Below, in pieces: positions 17,639-25,652 of a DNA stretch of 64,000 bases. A program made the position numbers and the translations under genes. The DNA comes from an uncultured Clostridia bacterium (GTDB lineage Bacteria > Bacillota > Clostridia > TANB77 > UBA1234), in the NCBI GenBank assembly GCA_934149305.1, contig CAKPEF010000002.1, positions 62,001 to 126,000 on the forward strand, in the 5' to 3' direction. Numbering within the stretch: position 1 is the first letter of the stretch; each line of letters starts with the position of its first letter. The notes under the pieces were generated by a model, which worked only from the letters and a program-made list of their open reading frames with translations, did not search any database and was not told the origin of the DNA.

Positions 17639-18300
17639 TTATATTGTTCCTTTTCCGTGACATCTTCCACATGTTTTTGTGTGAGTGCCACCTCCGGTAA
17701 CGGAATAAGTTTTGTGACAGCTTCCACATGTTCCATTATTACTATAGTCGGTTGCATATCCACATTTATTGCATACCAGTCTTGCAGTACCAACACTATT
17801 TGAACCGCAAGTGCACAAACCATTTGAAGATGTTCCCTCGACAACAAATGTCCCACAAGCTATACTGCCGGTTCCTTTGCAATCTGGGCATTGAGTTGTT
17901 GTACTTCCGCCACCAGTACTTCCACCTCCGCTAGATGTAGGAGTTGGTGTAGGAGTTGGTGTAGGAGTTGATGTTGGCGTAGGTGTAGGCGTTGGTCTTA
18001 GTGTCCAATGAGCATACAATGTGTGGTTTGTTATTGTAGTAACAGTTGTATTACTAGTTATATGACTTCCTCCACTTCTACTTGTATACCAATCATCGAA
18101 ATCATACCCAGATCTTGATGGTGTTGGTAGTGAACCATATTTTTGATTTATTGTTACTGTCTTTGAGGAAGTTGATACACTTCCTCCGTTTGCATCGAAA
18201 CTAACTGTAACTGTTTTTGCCTTCCAGTGTGCATATAACGTGTGATCCGTTGCTATTGTTACATTATCAGTATTTTTCACCTGTGTTCCTCCTGTTGAAA
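17639..18300 (-). pseudogene. Silent alternative C-terminal cassette for the giant surface protein
   Basis: A minus-strand frame of about 219 codons without its own start or RBS. It opens at the inverted repeat (STGGTQVKNTDNVTIATDHT) and continues with one Listeria-Bacteroides repeat (SFDANGGSV...HTLYAHW), a Thr-Pro stalk of about 24 residues and a Gly/Ser hinge. It ends in a Cys-rich domain with CPDCKGTG, CTCG, CNKCG, CGSCHK and CGRCHGKG, again DnaJ-like. The expressed gene has the same domain order after its copy of the repeat but a different sequence. A frame extension upstream to 18478 merely translates the antisense of tRNA-His and is not real. Inversion between the repeats would fuse this cassette in frame to the long gene. 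Confidence 0.75.
18231..18300 (-). repeat. Recombination-type inverted repeat, right copy (start of the silent cassette)
   Basis: The reverse complement matches 16272-16340 at 68 of 69 bases. Upstream of it no homology to the surface gene remains, so the cassette begins at the repeat boundary. The position may be off by one base. Confidence 0.85.
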
Positions 18301-18362
18301 AGAAAAATAGTCCAGAGCAACCTATGTTAAAAAATGGCAAAAAACTTGTTTGTAAATAATTA

Positions 18363-18391
18363 TTGACAAGCGTGGAAAAATAAGTTACAAT
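18363..18391 (+). promoter_or_regulatory. Promoter for tRNA-His and tRNA-Gln
   Basis: TTGACA (18363-18368), 17-base spacer, TACAAT (18386-18391). Confidence 0.85.
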
Positions 18392-18411
18392 ATATCTTGC
18401 ATTGGAAAGAC

Positions 18412-18489
18412 GGTGGATGTAGCTCAGTTGGTTAGAGCGCCAGGTTGTGGCCCTGGAGGCCGTGGGTTCGAGTCCCATCTTTCACCCCA
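18412..18489 (+). tRNA. tRNA-His (GTG)
   Basis: 78 bases including the extra 5' G (G-1) opposite C73, a His hallmark. Anticodon GTG at 18447-18449; CCA is encoded. One T-T mismatch in the acceptor stem. Confidence 0.93.
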
Positions 18490-18500
18490 TAATTTAATAT

Positions 18501-18576
18501 TGGGCTGTAGCCAAGTGGTAAGGCACCAGACTTTGACTCTGGCATTTCGGCGGTTCGAATCCTCCCAGCCCAGCCA
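18501..18576 (+). tRNA. tRNA-Gln (TTG)
   Basis: Acceptor TGGGCTG/CAGCCCA, loop CTTTGAC (anticodon TTG, 18533-18535), GCCA end. It is 11 bases after tRNA-His, so one transcript. Confidence 0.93.
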
Positions 18577-18584
18577 AAAAGAAG

Positions 18585-18619
18585 CTGTTTTAGAGTAATA
18601 ACTCTAAAGCAGTTTTTTT
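18585..18619 (+). terminator. Terminator of the tRNA-His/Gln unit
   Basis: CTGTTTTAGAGT pairs with ACTCTAAAGCAG and is followed by TTTTTTT. Confidence 0.85.
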
Positions 18620-18780
18620 ATATGTCACAATGGGGTGGTAGCCAAAATTATTTTGGGCAGAACCTAATTTTAAAAGCGGACTTTAAGTATAACTTTTGAA
18701 ATTTATTAAAAAATTTTTCGAAGCAGCAAAATGTCCGCAAATGTGCAGGTATCCATATTTTTAGGTGAAAATAATTTTTG

Positions 18781-18797
18781 TGTCGAAAGATGTCGAG
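18781..18797 (+). promoter_or_regulatory. Tandem TGTCGA boxes (possible Spo0A sites) upstream of the AgrC-like kinase
   Basis: TGTCGAA (18781-18787, the exact 0A-box core) and TGTCGAG (18791-18797) are spaced one helical turn apart, about 80 bases before the kinase start. Spo0A itself is not in the window, so this is a motif match only. Confidence 0.35.
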
Positions 18798-18875
18798 CAA
18801 TTTTAGTTGTAAATTGTATATAAATGGTATAGAACTAAGTTGTACGAAAATTTGGGAAAAGAGGGAGATTTTGTA

Positions 18876-20235
18876 ATGAACAATATGATTGAAATGCAAA
18901 ATTTGCTTGGTGCAAATGAAGTATTTAAATGGATAGCAAGCACTGTGATATTTTCAATTTTGTATTCGTTATTAAATATATATGTTTTTAAAACTTTACT
19001 AAATGTGAAGATTAAGTCTAATACAATTGTTTACTTATTGTTAGCAGATTCGCTTTTCAAAGCACTTTGTTCTATATTTATTCCAGCACCGTATTATAGG
19101 ATTATTAATATGTTTTTTACGGTCGTATTATTTAGATTGTTTACTCGGACAGAATATAGAAAAATGCATTATTAGTGAAGCTGCTAATTTTATTGTAATA
19201 ATATGCTCAGAAACTATATTTTTGGAGTTGTTTATGAATGTTTTTGAGTATGTAGATTCATATGTAAGCGGAATGTATGATTTTAAATATAAGACTTGTG
19301 TTGTTGCTTCAATTTTTTTGGTAAAACTTATTATATATCTATGGTTAAGGTATAAAAATGTTGTTGTTAAAATTAGTGATCATTTTAGAGCAAGAATAAG
19401 AAATTCTTTGATAGTGGTTTCTGTTCTTGAGGTAATGCTAATATTCTTTAATTTTGTTGAGATGGCGATATATATATCTGATTTTCCATATAGCATACTT
19501 GTACTAGATATTTTTGCTTTAGCTATATTTTTCAATTATAGCATAAAACACATATTAAAGTGTGCAAGGCTAGAAGAACAAGACGTTATTATTGAAAATT
19601 TGGAGGCGTATAATAAAACATTATCAATAATGTATGATAGAATTCGCTGTTTTAAACATGATTTTTCTAATTTTGTGCAAGCACTTGATGGATACGCAAA
19701 GACAGATGATATGAGCGGAATAAAAACTATGACTAAGTCTGTACTTAAAGAATGTAAATCAGTAAATAATATGGGAATATTAAATCCAAAAGTAATAAAC
19801 AATCCCGCAATATACAGTATAATAACAAACAAATATTATGTTGCTATTGAAAAGATGGTGCAGATGAACATAGAGGTGATGTTTGATTTAAAAGAAATAA
19901 GTGCAGATGCGTATGAACTTTGTGTTATATTTGGAATCCTTTTAGATAACGCAGTAGAAGCTGCGGAAGAAAGTGAAGAAAAGATTGTAAATATTAGATT
20001 TGAAAAAAATAAGAAAAATGTAAAAACAATTTTAGTTGAAAACTCATACAAAAATAAAAATGTAGATATAGGTCAAATATTTGAAAAAGGTTATAGTACA
20101 AAAGAGGTTAAAGGCAAAAAGGGCGAAAGAGGAATTGGCCTTTGGAATGTGAGAAGAATGTTAAGTCATTCAAGTAAGCTTAATTTATTAACTTCAAAAG
20201 GCGAATTTTTTAGACAAGTGATAGAAGTTTATTAA
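18876..20235 (+). CDS. AgrC-like GHKL sensor histidine kinase; needs a +1 shift at CGG 19146
   Basis: ATG 18876 follows GAGGGA by 9 bases. Read conventionally, the gene is two pieces: 18876-19175 (three or four membrane segments) and a second frame opening near 19222. Skipping the C of the in-frame CGG at 19146 joins them without a gap, through FTGQNIEKCIISEAANFIVI, another hydrophobic segment, giving 452 residues, normal for AgrC-like receptors. The C-terminal part has the H box FKHDF, the N box LLDNAVEAAEES and the G box GERGIGLW. It should sense an extracellular peptide and phosphorylate a LytTR-type regulator. No agrB, agrD or regulator gene lies next to it. The best alternative is a split pseudogene. 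Confidence 0.75.
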
Positions 20236-20278
20236 GCGATAATTCCGGCTTGATAATAATATTTTGTTTAGATATAAT

Positions 20279-20414
20279 TGTTATAAGGTTGTGTAAACTA
20301 ATTTATGAAAAAAGATGAAACATGCTGCAATCATGTGGCTTAAGTGTGCTCCATAAAAACTAATTGACAGAGTTACACTAAAATATTAGAATTAGTGTAC
20401 ACAACTTTTTATAA
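20279..20414 (+). mobile_element. MITE-like element, type A, with 7/8 target duplication
   Basis: Element 20287-20406 starts GGTTGTGTAAACTAATTTATG and ends AATTAGTGTACACAACT. Flanks are TGTTATAA and TTTTATAA. The core is TGGCTTAAGTGTGCTCCATAAAA. The right terminus abuts the RBS region of the next gene. Confidence 0.75.
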
Positions 20415-20427
20415 TAAGGGGGAGCAT

Positions 20428-22021
20428 ATGTCTAAAAAACGTATTATTATTTGGTTAATTATTGGTATTATATTTTCTATTGGAATTTCAATAATGCTAT
20501 ATGTATTCATTCCTAAAAAATTAAAGATAAATATTAAACTTCCAAAAGAATTTGAATTTGAAATATCAAATTTTGATAATTATGTTCTTATAGAAAGTGA
20601 TGAACTAACTATACACTATTCAGAAGATAGGTCTCCATATGAAGATACTTTTTGGTATATAGATTATTATCAAAATAGGTTTTATACGAATGAAGACTAT
20701 TTAAAAGAAAATAATATAACCTTACACGAAAATAGAATAGCTTCAATCAATCGGTAATAAAACATCAATTTTATCACTTACAAAACACTATGAAAATTTA
20801 GATGATACTACATATACTTATGTTTTTATTCAAACTGATGGGCAAAACTACACAAGGTTTATGTTTAAAACAACTATGAATTATGATGAAAGGTATGTAA
20901 AACTTTATGAGGATATAATAAATTCATATTCTGCTAGCAAGAAAGACACATTAAGAACAACGGCGATATATTATTCTAATAAAGTTATGAGGAAGATATT
21001 TCATAAAAATGAATTCTTCAAGGCATACCAAACTGAAAAACTAGACTTAAAGCCGATTGCAAATCCAAACTGGGATGAAAAAACAAAAGAACTTTACCAA
21101 AAGTTTTTGAGCTCTAATAAAATCACATGGGGAATATTCACAGTAAATGATGTTGAAAAGGCTATGAGTGAGAAAGTACCAGATATAGAAGAAAAGTTAG
21201 ATTATAAATTTGATATTATACTTGTTTATAATCACCTTGGAAATCCACTTCAGGTAGAAGAAATGAAGAAAATACATGAAGAAAATAGAATAATAGAGCT
21301 TACAGTTCAAACTTGTGTAAATAACAATACAAGATTATTTGGATATACGCCTATTTTTGATATATTAGATGGAAAAAAAGATGAGCAAATTCGCACACTT
21401 GCAAAAGAGATAAAAGAATTTGGAAATCCGGTCTTGTTTAGATTAAATAATGAAATGAATACAGATTGGACAAGCTATTCTGGAATAATTGCGCTTAGCG
21501 ATTCAACTATTTATAAAGATGTATGGAAATATATATACAACATTTTTGAAGAAGAAAATGTGGCAAATTGCATTTGGATTTATAATCCAAACGACAACAA
21601 TTATCCACCATCTATATGGAATAACTTTTTGTGCTATTATCCAGGTAACGAATATGTGCAAATGCTTGGTATTACGGGATATAACACTGGAACATATTAT
21701 GAAAAACAAAATGCAGAACGCTTTAGAGAATTTAAAGAAATATATGATGATATAAATGGAAAGTATAAAGATATATTTAGTAAGTTTCCTTGGATTATCA
21801 CAGAGTTTGCATCTAGCTCAATTGGTGGTGACAAAGCAAAATGGATAGAGAATATGTTTAAAAATATTGAGAATTACCCTAATATAAAAGCAGCAGTTTG
21901 GTTTAGCAATGCCGATTACGACCCAGCATATGAAAACAATACAAAAGTTTCAAGACCTTATTGGTTAGATGAAACAGATGAAACCATAGAAGCATTTAAA
22001 AAAGGAATACATAAAGACTAA
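20428..22021 (+). CDS. Membrane-anchored glycoside hydrolase, GH26-like; needs a +1 shift at CGG 20752
   Basis: ATG 20428 follows GGGGGAG. One N-terminal membrane anchor (residues about 5-28) precedes an extracellular domain. The first frame stops right after CGG (20752) with TAA TAA. Skipping the C continues as GNKTSILSLTKHYENLDD into the downstream frame, which otherwise has no RBS at its first ATG (20861). The result is 530 residues. The barrel domain holds FRLNNEMNTDW (likely acid/base Glu) and PWIITEFASSSIGG (likely nucleophile Glu), about 110 residues apart, like GH26 and related clan A glycanases. The substrate is unknown, perhaps a beta-mannan or beta-1,3-xylan type glycan. Conservation of both Glu argues the gene is functional. 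Confidence 0.7.
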
Positions 22022-22094
22022 TAAAAAGGCCCGTATTATTTATTTGATGCAGTTTTTTTAATATAAAATAAATTATGTGAAGATTTTGTGAATT

Positions 22095-22121
22095 TTAGCA
22101 CTCGACACTTGACAGTGCTAA
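22095..22121. promoter_or_regulatory. CIRCE operator (HrcA-binding)
   Basis: TTAGCACTC - 9 bases - CAGTGCTAA, one mismatch from the CIRCE consensus. It overlaps the -35 element of the hsp20 promoter, so heat-shock repression by HrcA is expected. Confidence 0.85.
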
Positions 22122-22136
22122 AATTAGAGTTATAAT
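22109..22136 (+). promoter_or_regulatory. hsp20 promoter
   Basis: TTGACA (22109-22114) inside the CIRCE, 16-base spacer, TATAAT (22131-22136). Confidence 0.75.
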
Positions 22137-22239
22137 AAAAAATGTAAAAAGTTGAAAGACTTATTACAACAATCAAATTAAATATGTGCTACTTTAAGTT
22201 AAGAGTGTCAACACATAAAAATAAAAAGGAGAGATTTAT

Positions 22240-22662
22240 ATGATGATGATACCAAGAAGAAATGATTTTGATGTGATAGGAGATATGTTTAGAGATCCAT
22301 TTTTCACTGAACATGAAACAAGAGTTATGAAGACAGATATTAGAGAAAATAAAGATAATTATTTAATAGATATTGACTTGCCAGGATATAGCAAAGACAA
22401 TATTAAAATATCAGTAGAAGATGGTTATTTAACAGTACAAGCTTCAATTGATTCAAATCATGAAGAAAAAGAACATGGAAAATTTGTCAGAAGAGAAAGA
22501 TATACAGGCAGTTGTTCAAGAAGCTTTTATGTAGGCGATGAAGTAAAGAGTGAGGATATAAAAGCATCATTTAAAAATGGTATATTATGCTTAGCAGTAC
22601 CAAAGAAAGAAGAAACAAAGAAATTGCCAGAAAAGAAATATGTAGAAATTATAGAAGAATAA
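22240..22662 (+). CDS. hsp20: Small heat-shock protein Hsp20
   Basis: 140 residues with the alpha-crystallin domain (about 35-130): DIRENKDNYLIDIDLPGYSK, YTGSCSRSFYVGDEVKSEDI and the closing FKNGILCLAVPKKE, where the G-x-L motif is conserved. It ends with a short basic and acidic tail. It acts as an ATP-independent holdase. AAGGAGAG precedes ATG; ATG 22243 or 22246 would be alternatives two or three codons in. The CIRCE upstream implies stress induction. It is a single-gene unit ending in a terminator. Confidence 0.92.
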   Translation: MMMIPRRNDFDVIGDMFRDPFFTEHETRVMKTDIRENKDNYLIDIDLPGYSKDNIKISVEDGYLTVQASIDSNHEEKEHGKFVRRERYTGSCSRSFYVGDEVKSEDIKASFKNGILCLAVPKKEETKKLPEKKYVEIIEE

Positions 22663-22670
22663 GCATAAAC

Positions 22671-22709
22671 AAAAGGCCAGTGAGTCTAAAACCCACTGGC
22701 TTTTGTTTT
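22671..22709 (+). terminator. Terminator of hsp20
   Basis: GCCAGTG / CACTGGC with an 11-base loop, then TTTTGTTTT. Confidence 0.8.
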
Positions 22710-22740
22710 AGCAGACATTTTAAAGAAAGGTTTTGATGAT

Positions 22741-23259
22741 ATGAAATATGTTTTTGTATCAGATATACATGGAAGCGTTGAAGGACTTCGAAAGGTTATT
22801 GATATTTATAAAAAAGAAAACGCGGATAAACTTGTTATCTTGGGCGATACTGCCTCTGGCATGAATGCAGAGGACAATAGAGAACTTGCACAAATGTTAA
22901 ATGACATGAAAAACAATGTCGAAGTAATAAGAGGAAACTGCGATACTATTTCTTTTGAAGAAATGATAGATTTTGAAATGTATGACATGGATATTTTATA
23001 TATAAATGGTAAGTTTGTTACTATAACACACGGTCATTACTATAACGCATATAATCTTCCAGAAAACCATGGCGAAATATTTATACAAGGACATACGCAT
23101 ATTCCAATTCTAGCAAAACAAAATGGACTTATTTTAGCAAATCCAGGTTCTATAACAAGGCCAAGAGGAACAGATTTAAGATGCTATATTTTAATAGATG
23201 AAAGTAAAATTTGCTTAAAAACATTAGATGGAAAAACAATTAAAGAATTGACCTTTTAA
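22741..23259 (+). CDS. YfcE-type metallophosphoesterase
   Basis: 172 residues of the calcineurin-like fold: VSDIHGS (D-x-H), LGDTASG (GD), RGNCD (GNC/H), THGHYYN and QGHTHIP (GHxH), all in order and spacing of YfcE/MJ0936 phosphodiesterases. It probably hydrolyses phosphodiesters with two metal ions in the cytoplasm; the true substrate is unknown. AAAGG precedes the ATG. Confidence 0.88.
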   Translation: MKYVFVSDIHGSVEGLRKVIDIYKKENADKLVILGDTASGMNAEDNRELAQMLNDMKNNVEVIRGNCDTISFEEMIDFEMYDMDILYINGKFVTITHGHYYNAYNLPENHGEIFIQGHTHIPILAKQNGLILANPGSITRPRGTDLRCYILIDESKICLKTLDGKTIKELTF

Positions 23260-23334
23260 TATTTATAAAGTATAATTTCCTTGTAAGTAAAAAGTGTGTT
23301 TGAAAATTTGACTTTTATTAAAGGAGGATACTTT

Positions 23335-23916
23335 ATGAAGCGCACGATCAAGGATATATCGCGGAGGGAAATGTATGCAATGGCACAGGAATATGCAGAA
23401 ACTGATTATCTACTTTCAGGGAACTATTTTGCGGAAAGATATGAGATAAGCACTTCTACATTTTATGCCGTCTTGCATAAGGCAATTTCAGAATCGCTAG
23501 TCTCTATTGAGATTGCGAGAAAAATCACTCAAAAAGCAGCATACAATACAGGAAGACACGGTGGAGAAGCGGCTAAGACTAGAATATTCAGGGTATACCA
23601 GGACTATATAAGAGAGCGTGAAACATATAGGTTTGATAGAGAAGAGGCTAAAAAATGGGTGAGACTTTATATAGATTCAGAAGATGATATCGAAGCATTT
23701 GCTAAGAAAAAACTTTTGAATCTAAAAATACTAAAGCGGGCACTTTATGATGTAGTGACAAACAGTTGGCTTGGTGCAGAGTACGTAGAAAGGCTAAGAG
23801 AAAAGACCGTTATTCAAAACACTACATACTTTGAAAGGGCTTTCGAAAAGGTAAAAAACGGTGAGGAACTAAGCGAAAATGAACAAAAAATTTTGAGGAT
23901 TTTTGAGATAAAATAA
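23335..23916 (+). CDS. Unknown helical protein with CGN-rich codon use
   Basis: 193 residues from ATG 23335 (AAAGGAGG upstream); a longer frame from 23296 lacks an RBS. It is helical, charged and without membrane segments. The stretch ERYEISTSTFYAVLHKAI looks like a helix-turn-helix, suggesting DNA binding. The family was not recognised. Codon use differs from the neighbours: CGC, CGG, TCG and GCG appear. Two in-frame CGG codons (23362, 23737) keep the frame open, so here CGG behaves as Arg. It could be acquired DNA such as a phage-type regulator; this is inference. Confidence 0.65.
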   Translation: MKRTIKDISRREMYAMAQEYAETDYLLSGNYFAERYEISTSTFYAVLHKAISESLVSIEIARKITQKAAYNTGRHGGEAAKTRIFRVYQDYIRERETYRFDREEAKKWVRLYIDSEDDIEAFAKKKLLNLKILKRALYDVVTNSWLGAEYVERLREKTVIQNTTYFERAFEKVKNGEELSENEQKILRIFEIK

Positions 23917-23921
23917 CTAAC

Positions 23922-23956
23922 AAAAACTGGCTTGTAAATAACGAGCCAGTTTTTGT
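23922..23956 (+). terminator. Rho-independent terminator
   Basis: AAAAACTGGCT / AGCCAGTTTTT with an 11-base loop, just after the stop. Confidence 0.8.
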
Positions 23957-23976
23957 GGGTTTTATAGCATTTAAGG

Positions 23977-24005
23977 TTGAAATTTACATAATTATGTGAT
24001 ATAGT
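23977..24005 (+). promoter_or_regulatory. Promoter of the acetyltransferase gene
   Basis: TTGAAA (23977-23982), 17-base spacer, TATAGT (24000-24005). Confidence 0.65.
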
Positions 24006-24031
24006 ATTAAAAAAATAATTGGAGGCTTGTT

Positions 24032-24508
24032 ATGATAATTTATGGCAAAAACTGTATTCTTCGGGCGTTTGATTTAAAAGATGTTAAATCTTTTTATGCT
24101 ATTGCACATGATGACGATGTAAAGTCTTTTGTGCCATATGCATATCCAGAAAATATGCATGAGGCATTTGAAAATGTCTATGCATACTCTTGTGGCGATA
24201 TGAAAAATGATTTTTATCTTGTAATAGAAAGAGATGGCGAAATAGTTGGCGCAATAATTTCTGTGCGGACAAATGAAGATTCATTAGATACATCAGCATT
24301 TATATCGAAAAATTATAGAGGAATGGGTATAATGACAGATGCAATGAATACATTTGTAAAATGGATAAAAGAAAACACTAATTACAAGAAGTTAGTAATG
24401 ACAATTGATTTGAAAAATGTCGCATCTAATCACCAAATCAAGAAGATCGGTGGAATTTTTATGATGGAAAAAGATTCATATAATGTCTACAATGTATTTG
24501 TTAGATAA
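24032..24508 (+). CDS. GNAT-family N-acetyltransferase
   Basis: 158 residues with the RimJ-type GNAT layout: an N-terminal LRAFDLKDV strand, VGAIISV (beta4), then YRGMGIMTDAM (acetyl-CoA-binding motif A, R/Q-x-x-G-x-G/A) and VASNHQIKKIGG. It transfers acetyl from acetyl-CoA to an unknown amine. Two CGG codons (24062, 24266) are in frame and the reading frame needs no shift. The first codes an Arg at a position often Arg in this family, so CGG is read normally here. Confidence 0.85.
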   Translation: MIIYGKNCILRAFDLKDVKSFYAIAHDDDVKSFVPYAYPENMHEAFENVYAYSCGDMKNDFYLVIERDGEIVGAIISVRTNEDSLDTSAFISKNYRGMGIMTDAMNTFVKWIKENTNYKKLVMTIDLKNVASNHQIKKIGGIFMMEKDSYNVYNVFVR

Positions 24509-24510
24509 GA

Positions 24511-24550
24511 AAAAACAGATGGTGATTACAAATTGCCATCTGTTTTTTTT
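24511..24550 (+). terminator. Rho-independent terminator
   Basis: AAAAACAGATGGT pairs with GCCATCTGTTTTT, with a T-run. Confidence 0.8.
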
Positions 24551-24581
24551 GAAATAATTAGAGTATAATTAGATATAGAGA

Positions 24582-24905
24582 TATAGCAAATTAACATATA
24601 GAAAAATATAAAATATGCTACAAACATGTAGCTTAAGCTTAAGTGTGCTCCATAAAAAATACTGAATACAACCATTATAAAGGTAGTATAAACTGCTTTG
24701 TAAAAAATGCAAAATAGCTACAATCATGTAGAGGAGCACAGTGTGCTCCATAAAAAATACTGAATACAACCATTATAAAGGTAGTAAAAACTGCTTTGTA
24801 AAAAAATGCAAAATAGCTACAATCATGTAGAGGAGCTTAGGTGTGCTCCATAAAACCCAATTGATAATAACATACCAGAACAAAGTTGAAAAAATATTAC
24901 AATTA
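24582..24905 (+). repeat. Tandem array of three MITE-like hairpin units (period about 98-100 bp)
   Basis: Three cores end GTGTGCTCCATAAAA at about 24655, 24755 and 24855. The second and third units begin GGTAGTATAAACTGCTTTG (24682) and GGTAGTAAAAACTGCTTTG (24780). The region ends at the RBS of the next gene. No protein-coding content. Confidence 0.8.
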
Positions 24906-24925
24906 GAGAACAGGGAGGTTTAGAT

Positions 24926-25648
24926 ATGAAAATAGGGTTAATTTCAGATGTACATGGCAATATTTTAGCACTTGAAAAAGTATTTGAAAAATTCGATGAA
25001 ATAGGTGTCGATGCGGTACTATGTGCAGGAGATATTATTGGATTAGGTCCATTCCCAGAAGAGGTTGTACAATTTCTGAAAAACAAGAAAAATATATATC
25101 AAGTTAGAGGAAACCATGAAGGATACTTATTAGATGGTATACCAAAAATAATTCATGGGAGACCGATGAATGATACAGAAACCAATCATCATAGATGGCA
25201 ACATAGTAGACTAAGCGAAGATTCGATAAACTTTTTAAAAACGCTTCCTAAAGTTCAAAATCTAGAATTTAATGGTAAGAAAATTTATATGACACATTAT
25301 CCAATAAGCAAATTTGGAATATATAAAAACTTTATTAGAGAGCCAACACTAGAAGAAAGTCAAAAACTTTTAGAAGAGGTAGATGCAGATATTTGTATTT
25401 ATGGGCATACACATATTTTTAGCAAAAATATTGATGATAAAAAGATGTATATAAATCTAGGTGCAACGGGATGTCCGGCAGATAACATTTTTGCAAATGC
25501 TGGTATAATAAATATAAGTGGTGGAAATGTGGAATATTCACCAATAAAAATAGAGTATGATGTGCAAAGTGTAATAGAAGAAATAAGAAAGCTTAAGTAT
25601 CCATTCTATGAAAGTGTAATACATATTTTTTATGGCGAAAAGGAGTAA
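24926..25648 (+). CDS. Metallophosphoesterase (calcineurin-like)
   Basis: 240 residues. Motifs in order are ISDVHGN, CAGDIIG, VRGNHEG, MTHYP and YGHTHI, the five metal-site blocks of the family. It is closest in shape to the PrpE/YfcE-type phosphatases with a lid insert (about 85-110). GGGAGG precedes the ATG. The next gene starts 5 bases after the stop, so the two are co-translated. It is a second enzyme of this fold besides 22741-23259, without close similarity. Confidence 0.85.
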   Translation: MKIGLISDVHGNILALEKVFEKFDEIGVDAVLCAGDIIGLGPFPEEVVQFLKNKKNIYQVRGNHEGYLLDGIPKIIHGRPMNDTETNHHRWQHSRLSEDSINFLKTLPKVQNLEFNGKKIYMTHYPISKFGIYKNFIREPTLEESQKLLEEVDADICIYGHTHIFSKNIDDKKMYINLGATGCPADNIFANAGIINISGGNVEYSPIKIEYDVQSVIEEIRKLKYPFYESVIHIFYGEKE

Positions 25649-25652
25649 TTAA

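Noticed and set aside
17639..18478. A 279-residue minus-strand protein starting near 18478
   Set aside because: Its first 60 residues translate the antisense of tRNA-His and its promoter; there is no RBS. Only the part from the inverted repeat on is a meaningful cassette.
18413..18598. A 61-residue protein (plus strand) starting MDVAQLVRAP
   Set aside because: It is the sense translation of tRNA-His and tRNA-Gln, a common artefact. The 64-residue frame at 7569 is likewise tRNA-Gly.
24582..24905. CRISPR array
   Set aside because: Units are about 98 bp with hairpin cores and nearly identical spacers; there are no unique spacers and no cas genes.
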